From Flectobacillus roseus (GTDB lineage Bacteria > Bacteroidota > Bacteroidia > Cytophagales > Spirosomataceae), in the NCBI RefSeq assembly GCF_030056665.1, contig NZ_JASHIG010000018.1: a stretch of DNA of 64,000 nt; one strand, given 5' to 3'. Below, piece by piece: positions 53,321 to 62,610 of this stretch. Position numbers and translations under genes: made by a program. Below the pieces are notes generated by a model, which ran no database searches, had not been told where the DNA came from, and worked only from the letters and a program-made list of their open reading frames with translations. Within the stretch, counting starts at the first letter, position 1, and every line of letters starts with the position of its first letter.

Positions 53321-53655
53321 AGTGAACAGGGGCAAAGGCACAAAGGGGGGTAGGGGATTGGGGTTAGGCTATGAGGCAAATTACTAGTTCAAGACTTAGT
53401 CTTGGACTTATTTTTTTAACAGTTTTAAAACTGAATCAATGAATGGTAAAAACTTTCTCGTTACGGGTGAATAAATTCACCCGCTAAATGGAATCATTGA
53501 TTTAGAACTGGCTATATGTCAACTTTAGAGAGACTATATCCCTAAACTCACATAGTGCTTCTGTACCTTTGCTACTTTTCCCTCAATAAAAAACTATTGC
53601 CTCTTTGCCTATCCCCTAAACCCCCTTTGTGCCTTTGCCCCTGTTCACTCACAAT
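53321..53655. repeat. Nested composite: family V arms enclosing core repeat copy 3 and further hairpins
   Basis: AGTGAACAGGGGCAAAGGCA (from 53330) and its reverse complement (to ~53649) are the ends of a ~60-bp imperfect inverted repeat. Inside are core copy 3 (53384-53433), AATCAATGA/TCATTGATT arms, and a perfect CGGGTGAAT/ATTCACCCG hairpin (53464-53483). No gene in 53258-53749; an open frame there is just the repeat words. Confidence 0.75.
53384..53433 (+). repeat. Double-palindrome core repeat (family IV), copy 3
   Basis: CTAGTT, CAAGACTTAGTCTTG (53390-53404), a T-tract, then CAGTTTTAAAACTG (53420-53433). Opposite orientation to copies 1 and 2. Confidence 0.8.
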
Positions 53656-53749
53656 GATAAATATTCCTCCTCAAAGAAACATTTATTCTGTCAAATCGTT
53701 ATATTTAAAAAGTTTAATAAATTCTTGGATAGTTTAAATATGCAATCGA

Positions 53750-54046
53750 ATGGAGCTACCTATTTTTAATTATAACTATTCGAATGAAGGAAAAGGTCAG
53801 AAAGATGATTTGGAAGTAGTGAAGGATGAAAGATGGCTTGGGAATTCGTTGGTTGGATATATGGTCGATGAGCAAAATGGTGAATGGCTGGTATCCTTGG
53901 TTTTTATTTCAAATGAAAATCCTTTAAAATTTGCCATCCGACGATTGGAGCGACACCATTCTATCGAAAAGGCAAATCAATATGCTATTCTTTCGCAAAA
54001 AACAGCAAGAATGCTGCAACCTTGCTATCAAAGTTTTAGTAATTAG
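53750..54046 (+). CDS. Small soluble protein of unknown function
   Basis: A 98-residue protein without signal or membrane segment. The N-terminal third is acidic and polar; then comes a strand-rich middle (WLVSLVFISNENPLKFAIRR) and a helical C-terminus. Composition is normal for a real protein and there is no overlap with other genes, but no family is recognised. Confidence 0.6.
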   Translation: MELPIFNYNYSNEGKGQKDDLEVVKDERWLGNSLVGYMVDEQNGEWLVSLVFISNENPLKFAIRRLERHHSIEKANQYAILSQKTARMLQPCYQSFSN

Positions 54047-54049
54047 GCA

Positions 54050-54219
54050 GTGAATTGTGAATGATGAATTGTGAGTTGTGAATAATGTTTTTTTATCGCT
54101 AAATTTCGAGTGAAAAACACCATTTATTAATAATTTACACTTACAATTCATCATTCACAATTCATCATTCACAATTCATCATTCACAATTCATCATTCAC
54201 AATTCATCATTCACAACTC
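54050..54219. repeat. Family III repeat with five tandem 14-bp units
   Basis: Five perfect copies of ACAATTCATCATTC (54143-54212) plus a partial sixth (to 54219). The reverse complement GAATGATGAATTGT occurs once in the facing arm at 54059-54072. There are no spacers between units, so it is not a CRISPR array. Confidence 0.88.
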
Positions 54220-55165
54220 AAATACATTCTGAAACTACCAGACCTCGTTCTCTTACTTGTTCCTCTTTTTCGAGACGTAACAAAATTCTTCTGAAAATTT
54301 CTTGTAAACTGATGCCTTGATGTTGAGCAATAAATGGCAAAAAGCTATTCGAATCTAAATTTGGCATGGTATTGATGTCCAAAATATAGATTTTTCCGTC
54401 TGACACACGCACATCTGTGCGTGACATTCCTCTTAATCCTAAGGCATGATGTACACGTAAAACCATTTCCTGCATGGCTTGGCAAGTTTCCGCATCTAAG
54501 TCATGATTCAACACTTTTTCGGTACGACCGTATTGCTGTCCTGCAATGTACACTTCTCGCTCGTCGTCTGGACGAATTTCTAAGGGATTTAAACAAATAT
54601 AATCGCTTGCTTCTTCGTTAGGAATTACACCAACAGTAAACTCTCGACCCGAAAGATACGGTTGGATAATCATTTCATCCTTTTCCAATAATTGCTGATA
54701 AGGAATACTTTCTTTATCAAACACTAACATGTTTTGATGAAGGCTACCGAAACGAGGCTTGGCAATAAAGCGAGTAAAGTTGGAAGTACTAATTTCACTC
54801 AAAGGAATGATGGCAGGTGTTGGAACACCCACTTTGGCACATACCTCTGGTAAATGTAGTTTATCTTTAGCCAATATCTGTGACTGATAATTGCTAGCGG
54901 TATGCTTTATTCCATTATCTTCGAGCCAACGAACGATATCATGTTGTCCTTCGTCGCCAAAACCATAACATACGTTGAATACAATATCAAATTGTTTGAG
55001 AAAATTGGCAAATTCGGAAGTGAATCCTACAAAATGGGTGACATAGGGGTAATATTCTTCGGGTGTGGAGGCTAAAAAATTAGCTACTGTACGAGCAAAA
55101 ATATTTTCCTTCCATGGGGTAAAGCTAGAATCCGAGTAAAGGTAGATAAGCCTTTTGGTTGTCAT
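54218..55165 (-). CDS. ATP-grasp protein, D-alanine-D-alanine ligase-like
   Basis: A 315-residue ATP-grasp carboxylate-amine ligase. The glycine loop and ATP lysine lie in FIAKPRFGS, the central loop is YLSGREFTVGV, and the metal-binding end is ILDINTMPNLDSNSF. The N-terminal domain (DIVFNVCYGFGDEG) is like Ddl but the protein is smaller and divergent from true Ddl. It may join amino acids other than D-Ala. The start at 55165 (MTTKRLIYLYSD) is preferred over 55207. Confidence 0.87.
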   Translation of the reverse strand: MTTKRLIYLYSDSSFTPWKENIFARTVANFLASTPEEYYPYVTHFVGFTSEFANFLKQFDIVFNVCYGFGDEGQHDIVRWLEDNGIKHTASNYQSQILAKDKLHLPEVCAKVGVPTPAIIPLSEISTSNFTRFIAKPRFGSLHQNMLVFDKESIPYQQLLEKDEMIIQPYLSGREFTVGVIPNEEASDYICLNPLEIRPDDEREVYIAGQQYGRTEKVLNHDLDAETCQAMQEMVLRVHHALGLRGMSRTDVRVSDGKIYILDINTMPNLDSNSFLPFIAQHQGISLQEIFRRILLRLEKEEQVRERGLVVSECI

Positions 55166-55356
55166 GGGTAAAAAGGGTTTTAATTTCGACCCAAAATACT
55201 TGAACAAAATGGAGAAAAGGTTATCGGTATGTTATCTAATTATTATTCTTTTTTTCGGTTGTTTATCAGTACGTTACATATATTTTTCTTTAATGCTAAA
55301 TTAATAATTCCATAACCCGAAATACCATTTTAGCATTACATCTTTGCCCCTTAATT

Positions 55357-57924
55357 ATGTTATCAAATCAATTTATTTTGAAAGCGTTTTATCGACCACT
55401 TTGGCTTTTTTGTATTCTACTAATTGCTTGGAATTCTAGTGCACAAACTTATATCAAGGTAAAAGGAAAGGTGGTTGATGCCAAGACCAACGAAGTTATT
55501 CCTTTTGCTAGTATTTTGATTCAAGGTACCAATCGTGGAACGCAAACCGACCTCAACGGTAATTTCTTTATAGAAACTTCCGCTCAGCATCCTTCTATCA
55601 AAATCTCTATTATTGGGTATCAGTCCCAAACCAAAACCTTTCAAACGTCCAAAGACGTGCAACAACTTACGGTGCGTCTTCAATCGCTCAATACTAGTTT
55701 GGACGAAGTGGTGGTAAAAGGGAAAAAAGATAAATACCGCAATAAGGACAATCCTGCCGTGCAACTGGTGCGAAAGGTGATTGAGCATAAATCAAAAAAT
55801 CGCCCCGAGGCACTTGATTTTTATCAATACAATAAATACGAAAAGTTAGAATTTGATTTGAGTAATATTTCTGAAAAATTTAGAAATAAGCGCTCTCTTC
55901 GCAAGTTTGACTTTGTATTTAACCACCTCGATACCTCCAAAATCACAGGGAAGGTTACGTTGCCCATGTATCTCAAGGAGACTATCTCTGATGTGTATTA
56001 CCGTAAAAATCCAGAATCTAAAAAAGAGGTTATTACTGGAGATAAAATGACTGGTCTGGGTGGCTATGTGGATAACAATGGGATAAAACTCTATTTGGAG
56101 GCATTGTATCAAGAGGTCAATTTTTATGACAACAATATTCTATTACTGGCGAAGCAATTTTTAGGGCCAACCTCACCGATTGCACCGCAGTTTTATCGTT
56201 ATGCCATTATTGATACAACCGTTTATAAAGACACAAAATGCATCACTTTAGGCTTTGCACCTCGCAATACCAATGACCAATTGTTTCAAGGACAAATGCT
56301 CGTAGCTATGGATTCGAGCTATGCAGTTCGAAAAGTGGAAATGGGTTTTTCGAAAGATATTAATGTCAATTTTGTGACTGACCTCAAAATTGCGCAGGAA
56401 TTTGAATTTGTGGGTGATAAAGGTTTGATGCTTACCAAGGACGATTTAATCATTGAATTTAATCCTCTGAAAAAAGAAAACGGTATGAGCTTATTTGGAC
56501 AAAGAAGCGTGTCCTATCATGATTACAAGCTCAATGTACCTATCGTGGCAAACCGTTTTGAGGGCTATCGTACCGAAGTACTCAAAGACGCCACGCAACG
56601 CAAAGATGATTATTGGTCACAAGCGCGTCACCAACCACTTAGTACCAAAGAAATGGGTATTTACACCATGGTTGATAGTGTCAAAAGTGTGCCAGCATTC
56701 CAAAGGTTTATGAATACGGCCTCTTTCTTGATGGAAGGATACAAGCCTTTGGGAGCTTTCGAAATAGGTCCTGTAAATACTTTTTATAGTTTTAACCCCG
56801 TGGAAGGGCTTCGTCTGCGTTTGGGCGGGCGTACTACTGCCAAATTTAGCGAACGAATGGCCTTTGAGGTATATTCGGCTTATGGTTTCCGTGATCAAAA
56901 GTGGAAGTATTTTGCCTCGGCGACACTATCGCTTACCGACCATAACATTTATACCTATCCGATTCGACATTTACGATTGTCTTATCAAAATGACTTAAAA
57001 ATCCCTGGGCAAGAATTACAGTTTGTTCAAGAAGATAACTTTTTACTTTCTTTCAAAAGGGGTATCAACAACCAACGAACCTACAACCAGGTTTGGACAC
57101 TCGACTGGCTACGAGAATCGAAATCTGGGGTAGCGTGGAGTGCACAAATCAAGAAAACGATTCAAACACCAACGGGCTCGTTGACCTACGAAAATGGCTT
57201 AGGTCAAACCGTACCTCAACTCGACAATACAGAATTTGGGGTAGGGTTGAGATATGCCCCTAATGAGCAGTTTTATCAAGGAAAAAACTATCGTATCCCG
57301 ATTGTGAATCAATATCCCGTTATTCAACTACGCTATAATTATTCGCCAAAAGGATTTTTGGGAAGTGAATACGAATATAGTCGCGTAATGGCACAGATGT
57401 ACAAAAGGGTCAATATTCCGCCATTGGGTTATACCAATTTAACGATTGAAGGTGCCAAACTGTGGGGGAAAGTACCATTTCCGCTGTTGCTCATTCATAG
57501 AGCCAACCAAACGTATTCGTATCAGTTAGAGTCCTATAACTTGATGAACTTCTTGGAGTTTGTGAGTGATCAATATGCTACCATATTTTTCGATCATCAT
57601 TTCAACGGATTTTTCTTTAATAAAATTCCCTTGTTGAACCGACTCAAAATTCGTGAAGTAGCCACATTTACAGGTTTGTGGGGAAGTGTATCTGACCAGA
57701 ACAAACCTTCGTCGGATAATCAGTTACTGGCGTTTCCCAAATATGCCAATGGCGACCCTATTACTTATTCATTGGACCACCGACCTTATATGGAGATGAG
57801 TGTAGGGGTAGAAAACGTATTTAAAATTCTTAGAATAGACCTCCTCAAACGACTATCTTATCTCGACCATCCCAATGCACCAAGTTCGCTGGCAATTAGA
57901 TTTAGAGTGAAGTTTGATTTTTAG
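55357..57924 (+). CDS. DUF5686 outer-membrane protein with carboxypeptidase-regulatory domain
   Basis: An 855-residue outer-membrane protein. It has a signal peptide ending near NSSAQ (residue 29) and a CarboxypepD_reg-like domain at ~32-118 (KGKVVDAKTNEVIPFASILI, GTNRGTQTDLNGNF). A DUF5686 region then runs to the end, with a barrel-like C-terminus closing in FRVKFDF. Widespread in Bacteroidota; thought to be an outer-membrane assembly or transport protein, but uncharacterised. It stands alone. Confidence 0.92.
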   Translation: MLSNQFILKAFYRPLWLFCILLIAWNSSAQTYIKVKGKVVDAKTNEVIPFASILIQGTNRGTQTDLNGNFFIETSAQHPSIKISIIGYQSQTKTFQTSKDVQQLTVRLQSLNTSLDEVVVKGKKDKYRNKDNPAVQLVRKVIEHKSKNRPEALDFYQYNKYEKLEFDLSNISEKFRNKRSLRKFDFVFNHLDTSKITGKVTLPMYLKETISDVYYRKNPESKKEVITGDKMTGLGGYVDNNGIKLYLEALYQEVNFYDNNILLLAKQFLGPTSPIAPQFYRYAIIDTTVYKDTKCITLGFAPRNTNDQLFQGQMLVAMDSSYAVRKVEMGFSKDINVNFVTDLKIAQEFEFVGDKGLMLTKDDLIIEFNPLKKENGMSLFGQRSVSYHDYKLNVPIVANRFEGYRTEVLKDATQRKDDYWSQARHQPLSTKEMGIYTMVDSVKSVPAFQRFMNTASFLMEGYKPLGAFEIGPVNTFYSFNPVEGLRLRLGGRTTAKFSERMAFEVYSAYGFRDQKWKYFASATLSLTDHNIYTYPIRHLRLSYQNDLKIPGQELQFVQEDNFLLSFKRGINNQRTYNQVWTLDWLRESKSGVAWSAQIKKTIQTPTGSLTYENGLGQTVPQLDNTEFGVGLRYAPNEQFYQGKNYRIPIVNQYPVIQLRYNYSPKGFLGSEYEYSRVMAQMYKRVNIPPLGYTNLTIEGAKLWGKVPFPLLLIHRANQTYSYQLESYNLMNFLEFVSDQYATIFFDHHFNGFFFNKIPLLNRLKIREVATFTGLWGSVSDQNKPSSDNQLLAFPKYANGDPITYSLDHRPYMEMSVGVENVFKILRIDLLKRLSYLDHPNAPSSLAIRFRVKFDF

Positions 57925-57957
57925 GCACAAGGCAACAGGCACGAGGCAAAGAGTGTT
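57925..57957. repeat. Family V repeat
   Basis: GGCACAAGGCAACAGGCACG then AGGCAAAGAGTGTTAAAAT, nearly the same as 42290-42320. It begins directly after the stop codon. Confidence 0.6.
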
Positions 57958-57978
57958 AAAATTGTTTTTTAGTAACGA

Positions 57979-58004
57979 TAGAGACGCCAAACTTGGCGTC
58001 TCTA
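57979..58004 (+). terminator. Terminator of the DUF5686 gene (TAGAGACG hairpin)
   Basis: TAGAGACGCCAA / TTGGCGTCTCTA followed by TTTTTG. A perfect member of the TAGAGACG hairpin family. Confidence 0.85.
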
Positions 58005-58053
58005 TTTTTGTAATATCTCAATCCTATTTTATCATCATTCCTATCAAAAATTA

Positions 58054-58518
58054 TTAGAAAAATGGTCTGATAAGTTCTATTTGATTACCAATGGTTTTAC
58101 TAAAATGAGCTTTGTAGAAAGGTCCTGAATTATTAGGGTCAAATAGAAAATTTCGACGAATACCCATATATTCAAAGGAAAAGATATATCCGCCTTGGTC
58201 GTAAGCATCGGGATTGCCAAAAATGTTTCTAGGTTCAAAAAGCATCCACAAAGGAATCGTCACTAATAATTTGGTATTAGAATTTTCATTTCGTTTTCAT
58301 TGTGTTGGCAAGTTAGATGGGTTTCTCTGTGAATTACAGTAAGTTTTTGGATATGATTTAGATAACCCTTGCGGACTCACTTCATATACAACTGCGCATG
58401 AGTCCATACATTCACACGTATAAAAGCCATACGACTGTATAGAGGGAGTGATAGAAATTGTAAAAGACAATAAGAAAAATAGACTCAAGCCTAAAAAAAT
58501 CTTTGATGAACGATTCAT
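58054..58518 (-). pseudogene. Small secreted protein interrupted by an in-frame TGA
   Basis: From ATG at 58518 a signal-peptide protein (FLGLSLFFLLSFTISIT) with a Cys-rich segment (YTCECMDSC) runs 73 codons to TGA at 58299-58297. The same frame then stays open without a break for a further ~80 codons to 58054 (KRNENSNTK... then LWMLFEPRNIFG). The two halves read as one ~154-residue protein. A single base change (for example TGG or CGA to TGA) would explain the stop. Alternatively, two short genes exist, the second starting at GTG 58263. It follows the gene at 58523 by four bases, so they are one operon. Confidence 0.6.
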
Positions 58519-58522
58519 GATA

Positions 58523-59257
58523 TTAAAGTGAGCTACAATTACAGTTTACTTGTTTCCAAACCTCATTGTAAGTTGGCAGTAATAGATTTTGCTTCAGCGA
58601 AACTTTAGTTTTTTGAATTCTTTTTCTTTGAAAATCAATGAATCCCAATTCACTTGTCAAGCTTCCTTCTTTGGGAAAATAGGAAACGTAATACGCCCCA
58701 TTTTTATCATAAATATTTTGATATTCTAATCCATCCATATTTTCGATACTCATGAGTATTTTATGATTTTTTAAATCGTAAATGGTCAAAATTTGAATAT
58801 CAGAGGAGTAATTAGCAAAAAGATAACGCCCATCCTTTGACACTGCAAAAGCTCCGCCTTGTAATGTGGTCAACTTTCCACTAGCATTAATCAGTAGAGT
58901 TTCACCATCATAGTCACCAAATTTAGATACGATAAAGTAATCCTTGAGAGGTTGCTGAGAGGGAAGATATAGACCAGAGCATGAGCCTACAGGATCTATA
59001 TCATAAAATTTCTTGCTCACAGTTTTTCGATTCTTTCTGATATATAACCAAGCACGACATGCAAATTGATTGGCAGTGTTTTTCTTGGGATGTATCATCG
59101 TAGTAATAACTTCTAACGAACCCCACTGCGAAGTATCACTTTGAGTTATGTACTTACGACTAGGGTAAATCTCCTTTTTGTAGGTCAAAAACTTATTAAC
59201 TTGTCCCCAACTCTTAAAGGATAACAAAGTAAAGAATAGAAAAAATGCTTTTTTCAT
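58523..59257 (-). CDS. Secreted protein of unknown function
   Basis: A 244-residue protein with signal peptide (LFFTLLSFKSWGQ, cut near residue 19). The mature part has repeated strand patterns like a beta-propeller (GGAFAVSKDGRYLFANYSSD, ILTIYDLKNHKILMSIENMD) and ends CNCSSL with two cysteines. No family recognised. First gene of a two-gene unit with the interrupted gene downstream. Confidence 0.72.
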   Translation of the reverse strand: MKKAFFLFFTLLSFKSWGQVNKFLTYKKEIYPSRKYITQSDTSQWGSLEVITTMIHPKKNTANQFACRAWLYIRKNRKTVSKKFYDIDPVGSCSGLYLPSQQPLKDYFIVSKFGDYDGETLLINASGKLTTLQGGAFAVSKDGRYLFANYSSDIQILTIYDLKNHKILMSIENMDGLEYQNIYDKNGAYYVSYFPKEGSLTSELGFIDFQRKRIQKTKVSLKQNLLLPTYNEVWKQVNCNCSSL

Positions 59258-59587
59258 AGGCGTTTACTAATAAGGTTTGATCGATAAGACAAGTTATAAA
59301 AAACAATATCATTCAGCCAAATTTACTAGTTCAAGACTTAGTCTTGGACTCATTTTTTAAACAGTTTAAAACTGTATTTACAAAATTCAGCTGAATAAAA
59401 CTTTTCGTTTTGCCCAACAATAACCTATGGTTTGTTTTTGGGTTGCACTTCCTTTATTATCAAATTGTTAACTCAATAATTCGTAACCTATTCATAATAT
59501 TTGGGTAATAATAATTCTCTACTTTTACATCACAGAAAACGCTAGATATTCCTAGAATTCTGGACTCACTAAGCTTATCAATAGCGG
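59258..59587. other. Intergenic region carrying core repeat copy 4
   Basis: A 330-base divergent spacer before the sugar cluster. It contains the family IV core at 59326-59374 between short arms ATTCAGC (~59311) and GCTGAAT (~59389). Nothing else recognisable. Confidence 0.6.
59326..59374 (+). repeat. Double-palindrome core repeat (family IV), copy 4
   Basis: CTAGTT, CAAGACTTAGTCTTG (59332-59346), GGACTCATTTTTT, then CAGTTTAAAACTG (59362-59374). Same orientation as copy 3. Confidence 0.8.
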
Positions 59588-60643
59588 ATGCATATACCAA
59601 AGAAAATACTGTTTATCACAGGGTCGATTAACCAAACCTCGCAGATGCACCAAATCGCTCAGCAATTGCCTGAGTATGATTGTTGGTTTAGTCAGATTTT
59701 TGCAGACTCGCCCTTGGTGAACTGGGTGATCGAAAATACCACTTGGGCCGACCGCACGGTTCTGGCAGGGCAGTTTCGTCGCAATTCGGAGACCTATTGC
59801 GCTGAGCACGGTTTGCAGATGGACTACAAAGCACAAAAAAATCGCTATGATTTGGTGGTCTATTGTTCGGATTTGATTATTCCTGACAGAATGCTTCAAA
59901 CCAAAACTTTGTGGGTGCAAGAAGGTATGATAGATGAATGCACCACTATTAGCAAATGGGTCAAAAAATTACATCTTCCTCCTTATTTAGCTATAGGAAC
60001 ATCCCTGAATGGTACTTCCAATATTTGCGATGTGTATTGTGCTGCATCGGAAGGCTACAAAGGATATTTTTCTGACATGGGAACCCAAGCTCACAAAATC
60101 ATGGTAACAGGTATGCCTAATTTTGATAATTGTGAAAAGTTTGTGGATAATACCCTAGATATGAAAAACTATGTGTTGGTAACTACTTCTGATATTCGCG
60201 AATGTTACCGACCAGACGATAGAGTAGGCTTTATTAAACGTTGTGTTGAAATCGCCAACGGACGACCATTGGTATTTAAGCTACATCCCAACGAGATTTT
60301 TGAAAGAGCTATTGCCGAAATTAAAGAAAATACGCCCGAAGGTACTTTTATTTACACTAATGGCAATGTAAATCACATGATTGCCAATTGCGACGAATTA
60401 ATTACACAGTACTCGACGCTCGTATATGTGGGTATTGCCTTGGGGAAAAAAGTACATTCTTATTTTGATGTTGAGGAGCTAAAAAGATTAGCCCCAATTC
60501 AGAATGGGGGTACTTCTGCTCAAAATATTGCTCGTGTATGCCGTGACTTTTTGGAATTTAATGGTAAAAAAGAAGACTTTACCAAACAGTATCAATACAC
60601 TGCGACACCCATTATTAAACCTAGTCTTTGCGAAATCGCATGA
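59588..60643 (+). CDS. GT-B-fold-like surface-carbohydrate protein
   Basis: A 351-residue cytosolic protein resembling the C-terminal GT-B half of CDP-glycerol glycerophosphotransferase or UDP-GlcNAc-epimerase-like enzymes. LVFKLHPNEIFERA and NCDELITQYSTLVYVGIALG are the pattern of the nucleotide-binding lobe; FITGSINQTSQMHQIAQQLP is at the N-terminus. It overlaps the next gene by four bases (ATGA), which shows translational coupling to a sugar-nucleotide gene. The exact activity is unknown. Confidence 0.75.
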   Translation: MHIPKKILFITGSINQTSQMHQIAQQLPEYDCWFSQIFADSPLVNWVIENTTWADRTVLAGQFRRNSETYCAEHGLQMDYKAQKNRYDLVVYCSDLIIPDRMLQTKTLWVQEGMIDECTTISKWVKKLHLPPYLAIGTSLNGTSNICDVYCAASEGYKGYFSDMGTQAHKIMVTGMPNFDNCEKFVDNTLDMKNYVLVTTSDIRECYRPDDRVGFIKRCVEIANGRPLVFKLHPNEIFERAIAEIKENTPEGTFIYTNGNVNHMIANCDELITQYSTLVYVGIALGKKVHSYFDVEELKRLAPIQNGGTSAQNIARVCRDFLEFNGKKEDFTKQYQYTATPIIKPSLCEIA

Positions 60644-61500
60644 GTCAAACGCCAGTTATCACCATCGTCGTACAAGCTCGCATGAGTTCGAGCCGATTGC
60701 CAGGTAAAGTAATGCTTCCTATCTTGGAAGAGCCCCTACTTTACCGCATGATAGAGCGTCTTCGAATGGTAAAGCGTATATCACATATCGTTATAGCAAC
60801 TTCTGATCATACACATGACGATGTCATTGAGCGTTTTTGTAAAAACTATCAAATAGATTGTTACAGAGGAAGTCTTAATGATTTACTCGACAGGCATTGG
60901 CAAGTAGGGCATTTGACCGAAGCAGACGTTGTTCTTAAAATACCATCAGACTGTCCACTTATCGACCCTCGTATTGTGGATAAAGTATTAGATGTGTACT
61001 TGTCAGCACCCGACAAATATGATTATATAAGTAACTTACATCCTGCTACTTATCCCGATGGCAACGATGTAGAGATTATGAGTTTTAAAGCCCTAACCAA
61101 AGCTTGGGAGGAGGCAGTTCGGCCTTTGGAACTAGAGCATACAACGCCTTATTTCTGGGAGAATCCAGAGAAGTTCAAACTAGGCAATGTACTTTGGGAA
61201 ACAGGTTTAGATTATTCAATGTCACACAGATTTACCATAGATTACCATGAAGACTACCAATTTATTAAGCGGATTTTTGAAGAGCTATATCCTCTCAAGC
61301 CTGAGTTCTCTTTGGAAGATATTTTAAATTTATTGGCGCAAAAGCCTGAAATTATGGCTATTAACGCTCAGTGGGCAGGTGTCAATTGGTATCGAAACCA
61401 TTTGGACGAGCTAAAAACTATCGATGCTTCTATGACGGTTCAGGTAGAGGCACAGGGTCTGGTGCCTTCCCCAAAACTATCAAATTCCAATGAGTCATAA
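60640..61500 (+). CDS. SpsF-type cytidylyltransferase
   Basis: A 286-residue nucleotidyltransferase of the SpsF/CMP-sugar synthetase-like group. The N-terminal VVQARMSSSRLPGKVMLPI is the CTP-binding signature, and LKIPSDCPLIDPRIVDKVLD carries the metal-binding Asp. It probably activates a sugar or sugar acid with CMP for a surface glycan. The ATG at 60640 overlaps the previous stop, whereas an upstream ATG at 60628 is less likely. Confidence 0.9.
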   Translation: MSQTPVITIVVQARMSSSRLPGKVMLPILEEPLLYRMIERLRMVKRISHIVIATSDHTHDDVIERFCKNYQIDCYRGSLNDLLDRHWQVGHLTEADVVLKIPSDCPLIDPRIVDKVLDVYLSAPDKYDYISNLHPATYPDGNDVEIMSFKALTKAWEEAVRPLELEHTTPYFWENPEKFKLGNVLWETGLDYSMSHRFTIDYHEDYQFIKRIFEELYPLKPEFSLEDILNLLAQKPEIMAINAQWAGVNWYRNHLDELKTIDASMTVQVEAQGLVPSPKLSNSNES

Positions 61501-61652
61501 GTAATAATGATTGTTGGAAAAATAAGTCTTTTTTTATTAGAATTCTTGGTATAAGACGCGGCGTAGAACGTCTATCCTTTAAAAATAAAAAAGTGTAATT
61601 AGATTGAAAAATCACTCATTCATTCAATCGAAACTCACTCAATAAACTCCCC

Positions 61653-62510
61653 ATGAACGAAGTAAAATTAAAGAAATTGGAGCAAACGGCTTTACGAGTT
61701 CGTGAGCATATCATCAAGCTTTCGACCGACGGAGGCTGTTTTGTGGGTGCATCGCTTTCAGCAACCGATTTAATCGTTTACCTCTACACAGAATTCCTCA
61801 ACTTAAACTCTTCTAACTTGGATGACCCCGACAGAGACTATTTGTTTTTGTCGAAAGGGCACGATGTGCCAGCACTTTATGGTACGTTGGTCGAAATGGG
61901 TGTTTTAGAAGCAGAGAGACTGCAAAACCACTTATCAACCAACGACCATATCTATTGGCATCCCAATACCCAAATCCCTGGTATTGAGTTTCATTCGGGT
62001 TCTTTGGGACATTTGCCAGCGGTATCAGTGGGTGTGGCAATGGACTTGAAAATTAGTGGTTCTCAAAATCGCGTAGTATGTATCTTGGGCGATGGCGAGC
62101 TTAATGAAGGTTCGGTTTGGGAGGCAGTTATGGTGGCACACGCGCACAAATTAGACAACCTTATTTTTGTGGTGGATCGCAACAATTTCCAAGCCAATAT
62201 GGCCACAGAAGACCTTATTCCACTTGAGCCTTTAGTAGATAAATTTGAGGCTTTTGGTTGGGAAGTATGTCGCATTGATGGTCATAATTTCTTGGATTTG
62301 GAAGAAGCCTTTGCAGACTTGCCATACAAAAAACATAAACCAAGTGTAATAATAGCCGATACAGTTCGAGGAAAAGGTTTACCAAGTATCGAAGCTCGTG
62401 CTGACCGTTGGTTTTGCAATTTTTCGACTGTAGAAATTGAACAACTCTTACAAGAACTCCACGGGCAACAAAAGGCTCAAATAGATTCAGAAACCCTTGT
62501 GGTAAGATAG
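61653..62510 (+). CDS. Transketolase N-terminal subunit (TPP-binding)
   Basis: A 285-residue half-transketolase. The thiamine diphosphate motif GDGELNEGSVWEAV...NN is at ~143-172 and the early FHSGSLGHLP loop binds substrate. Split transketolases of this kind pair with a separate C-terminal subunit, here the gene at 62611. The gap upstream (152 bases) has no gene. It likely makes or rearranges a ketose for the neighbouring sugar pathway. Confidence 0.92.
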   Translation: MNEVKLKKLEQTALRVREHIIKLSTDGGCFVGASLSATDLIVYLYTEFLNLNSSNLDDPDRDYLFLSKGHDVPALYGTLVEMGVLEAERLQNHLSTNDHIYWHPNTQIPGIEFHSGSLGHLPAVSVGVAMDLKISGSQNRVVCILGDGELNEGSVWEAVMVAHAHKLDNLIFVVDRNNFQANMATEDLIPLEPLVDKFEAFGWEVCRIDGHNFLDLEEAFADLPYKKHKPSVIIADTVRGKGLPSIEARADRWFCNFSTVEIEQLLQELHGQQKAQIDSETLVVR

Positions 62511-62514
62511 AACT

Positions 62515-62610
62515 TAGAGACGTTGCACTGCAAGGTCTTATTGAGTGGCTGAGTAAAGTATGTAATTATTAATTCACAACTCACTCATTCACAATTAACT
62601 AATTGAATTT
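62515..62610. repeat. TAGAGACG and family III repeat words between transketolase halves
   Basis: AGAGACGTTGCACTGCAAGG (from ~62516), then ATTCACAACTCACTCATTCA. Both words occur elsewhere in intergenic DNA. Confidence 0.5.

Noticed and set aside
53555..53737. 60-codon frame in the 53.5-kb gap
   Set aside because: It is a translation of the family V repeat words and has no protein-like features.
54143..54219. Possible CRISPR array
   Set aside because: Units are 14 bp, directly adjacent, with no spacers and no cas genes nearby; simple tandem repeat.
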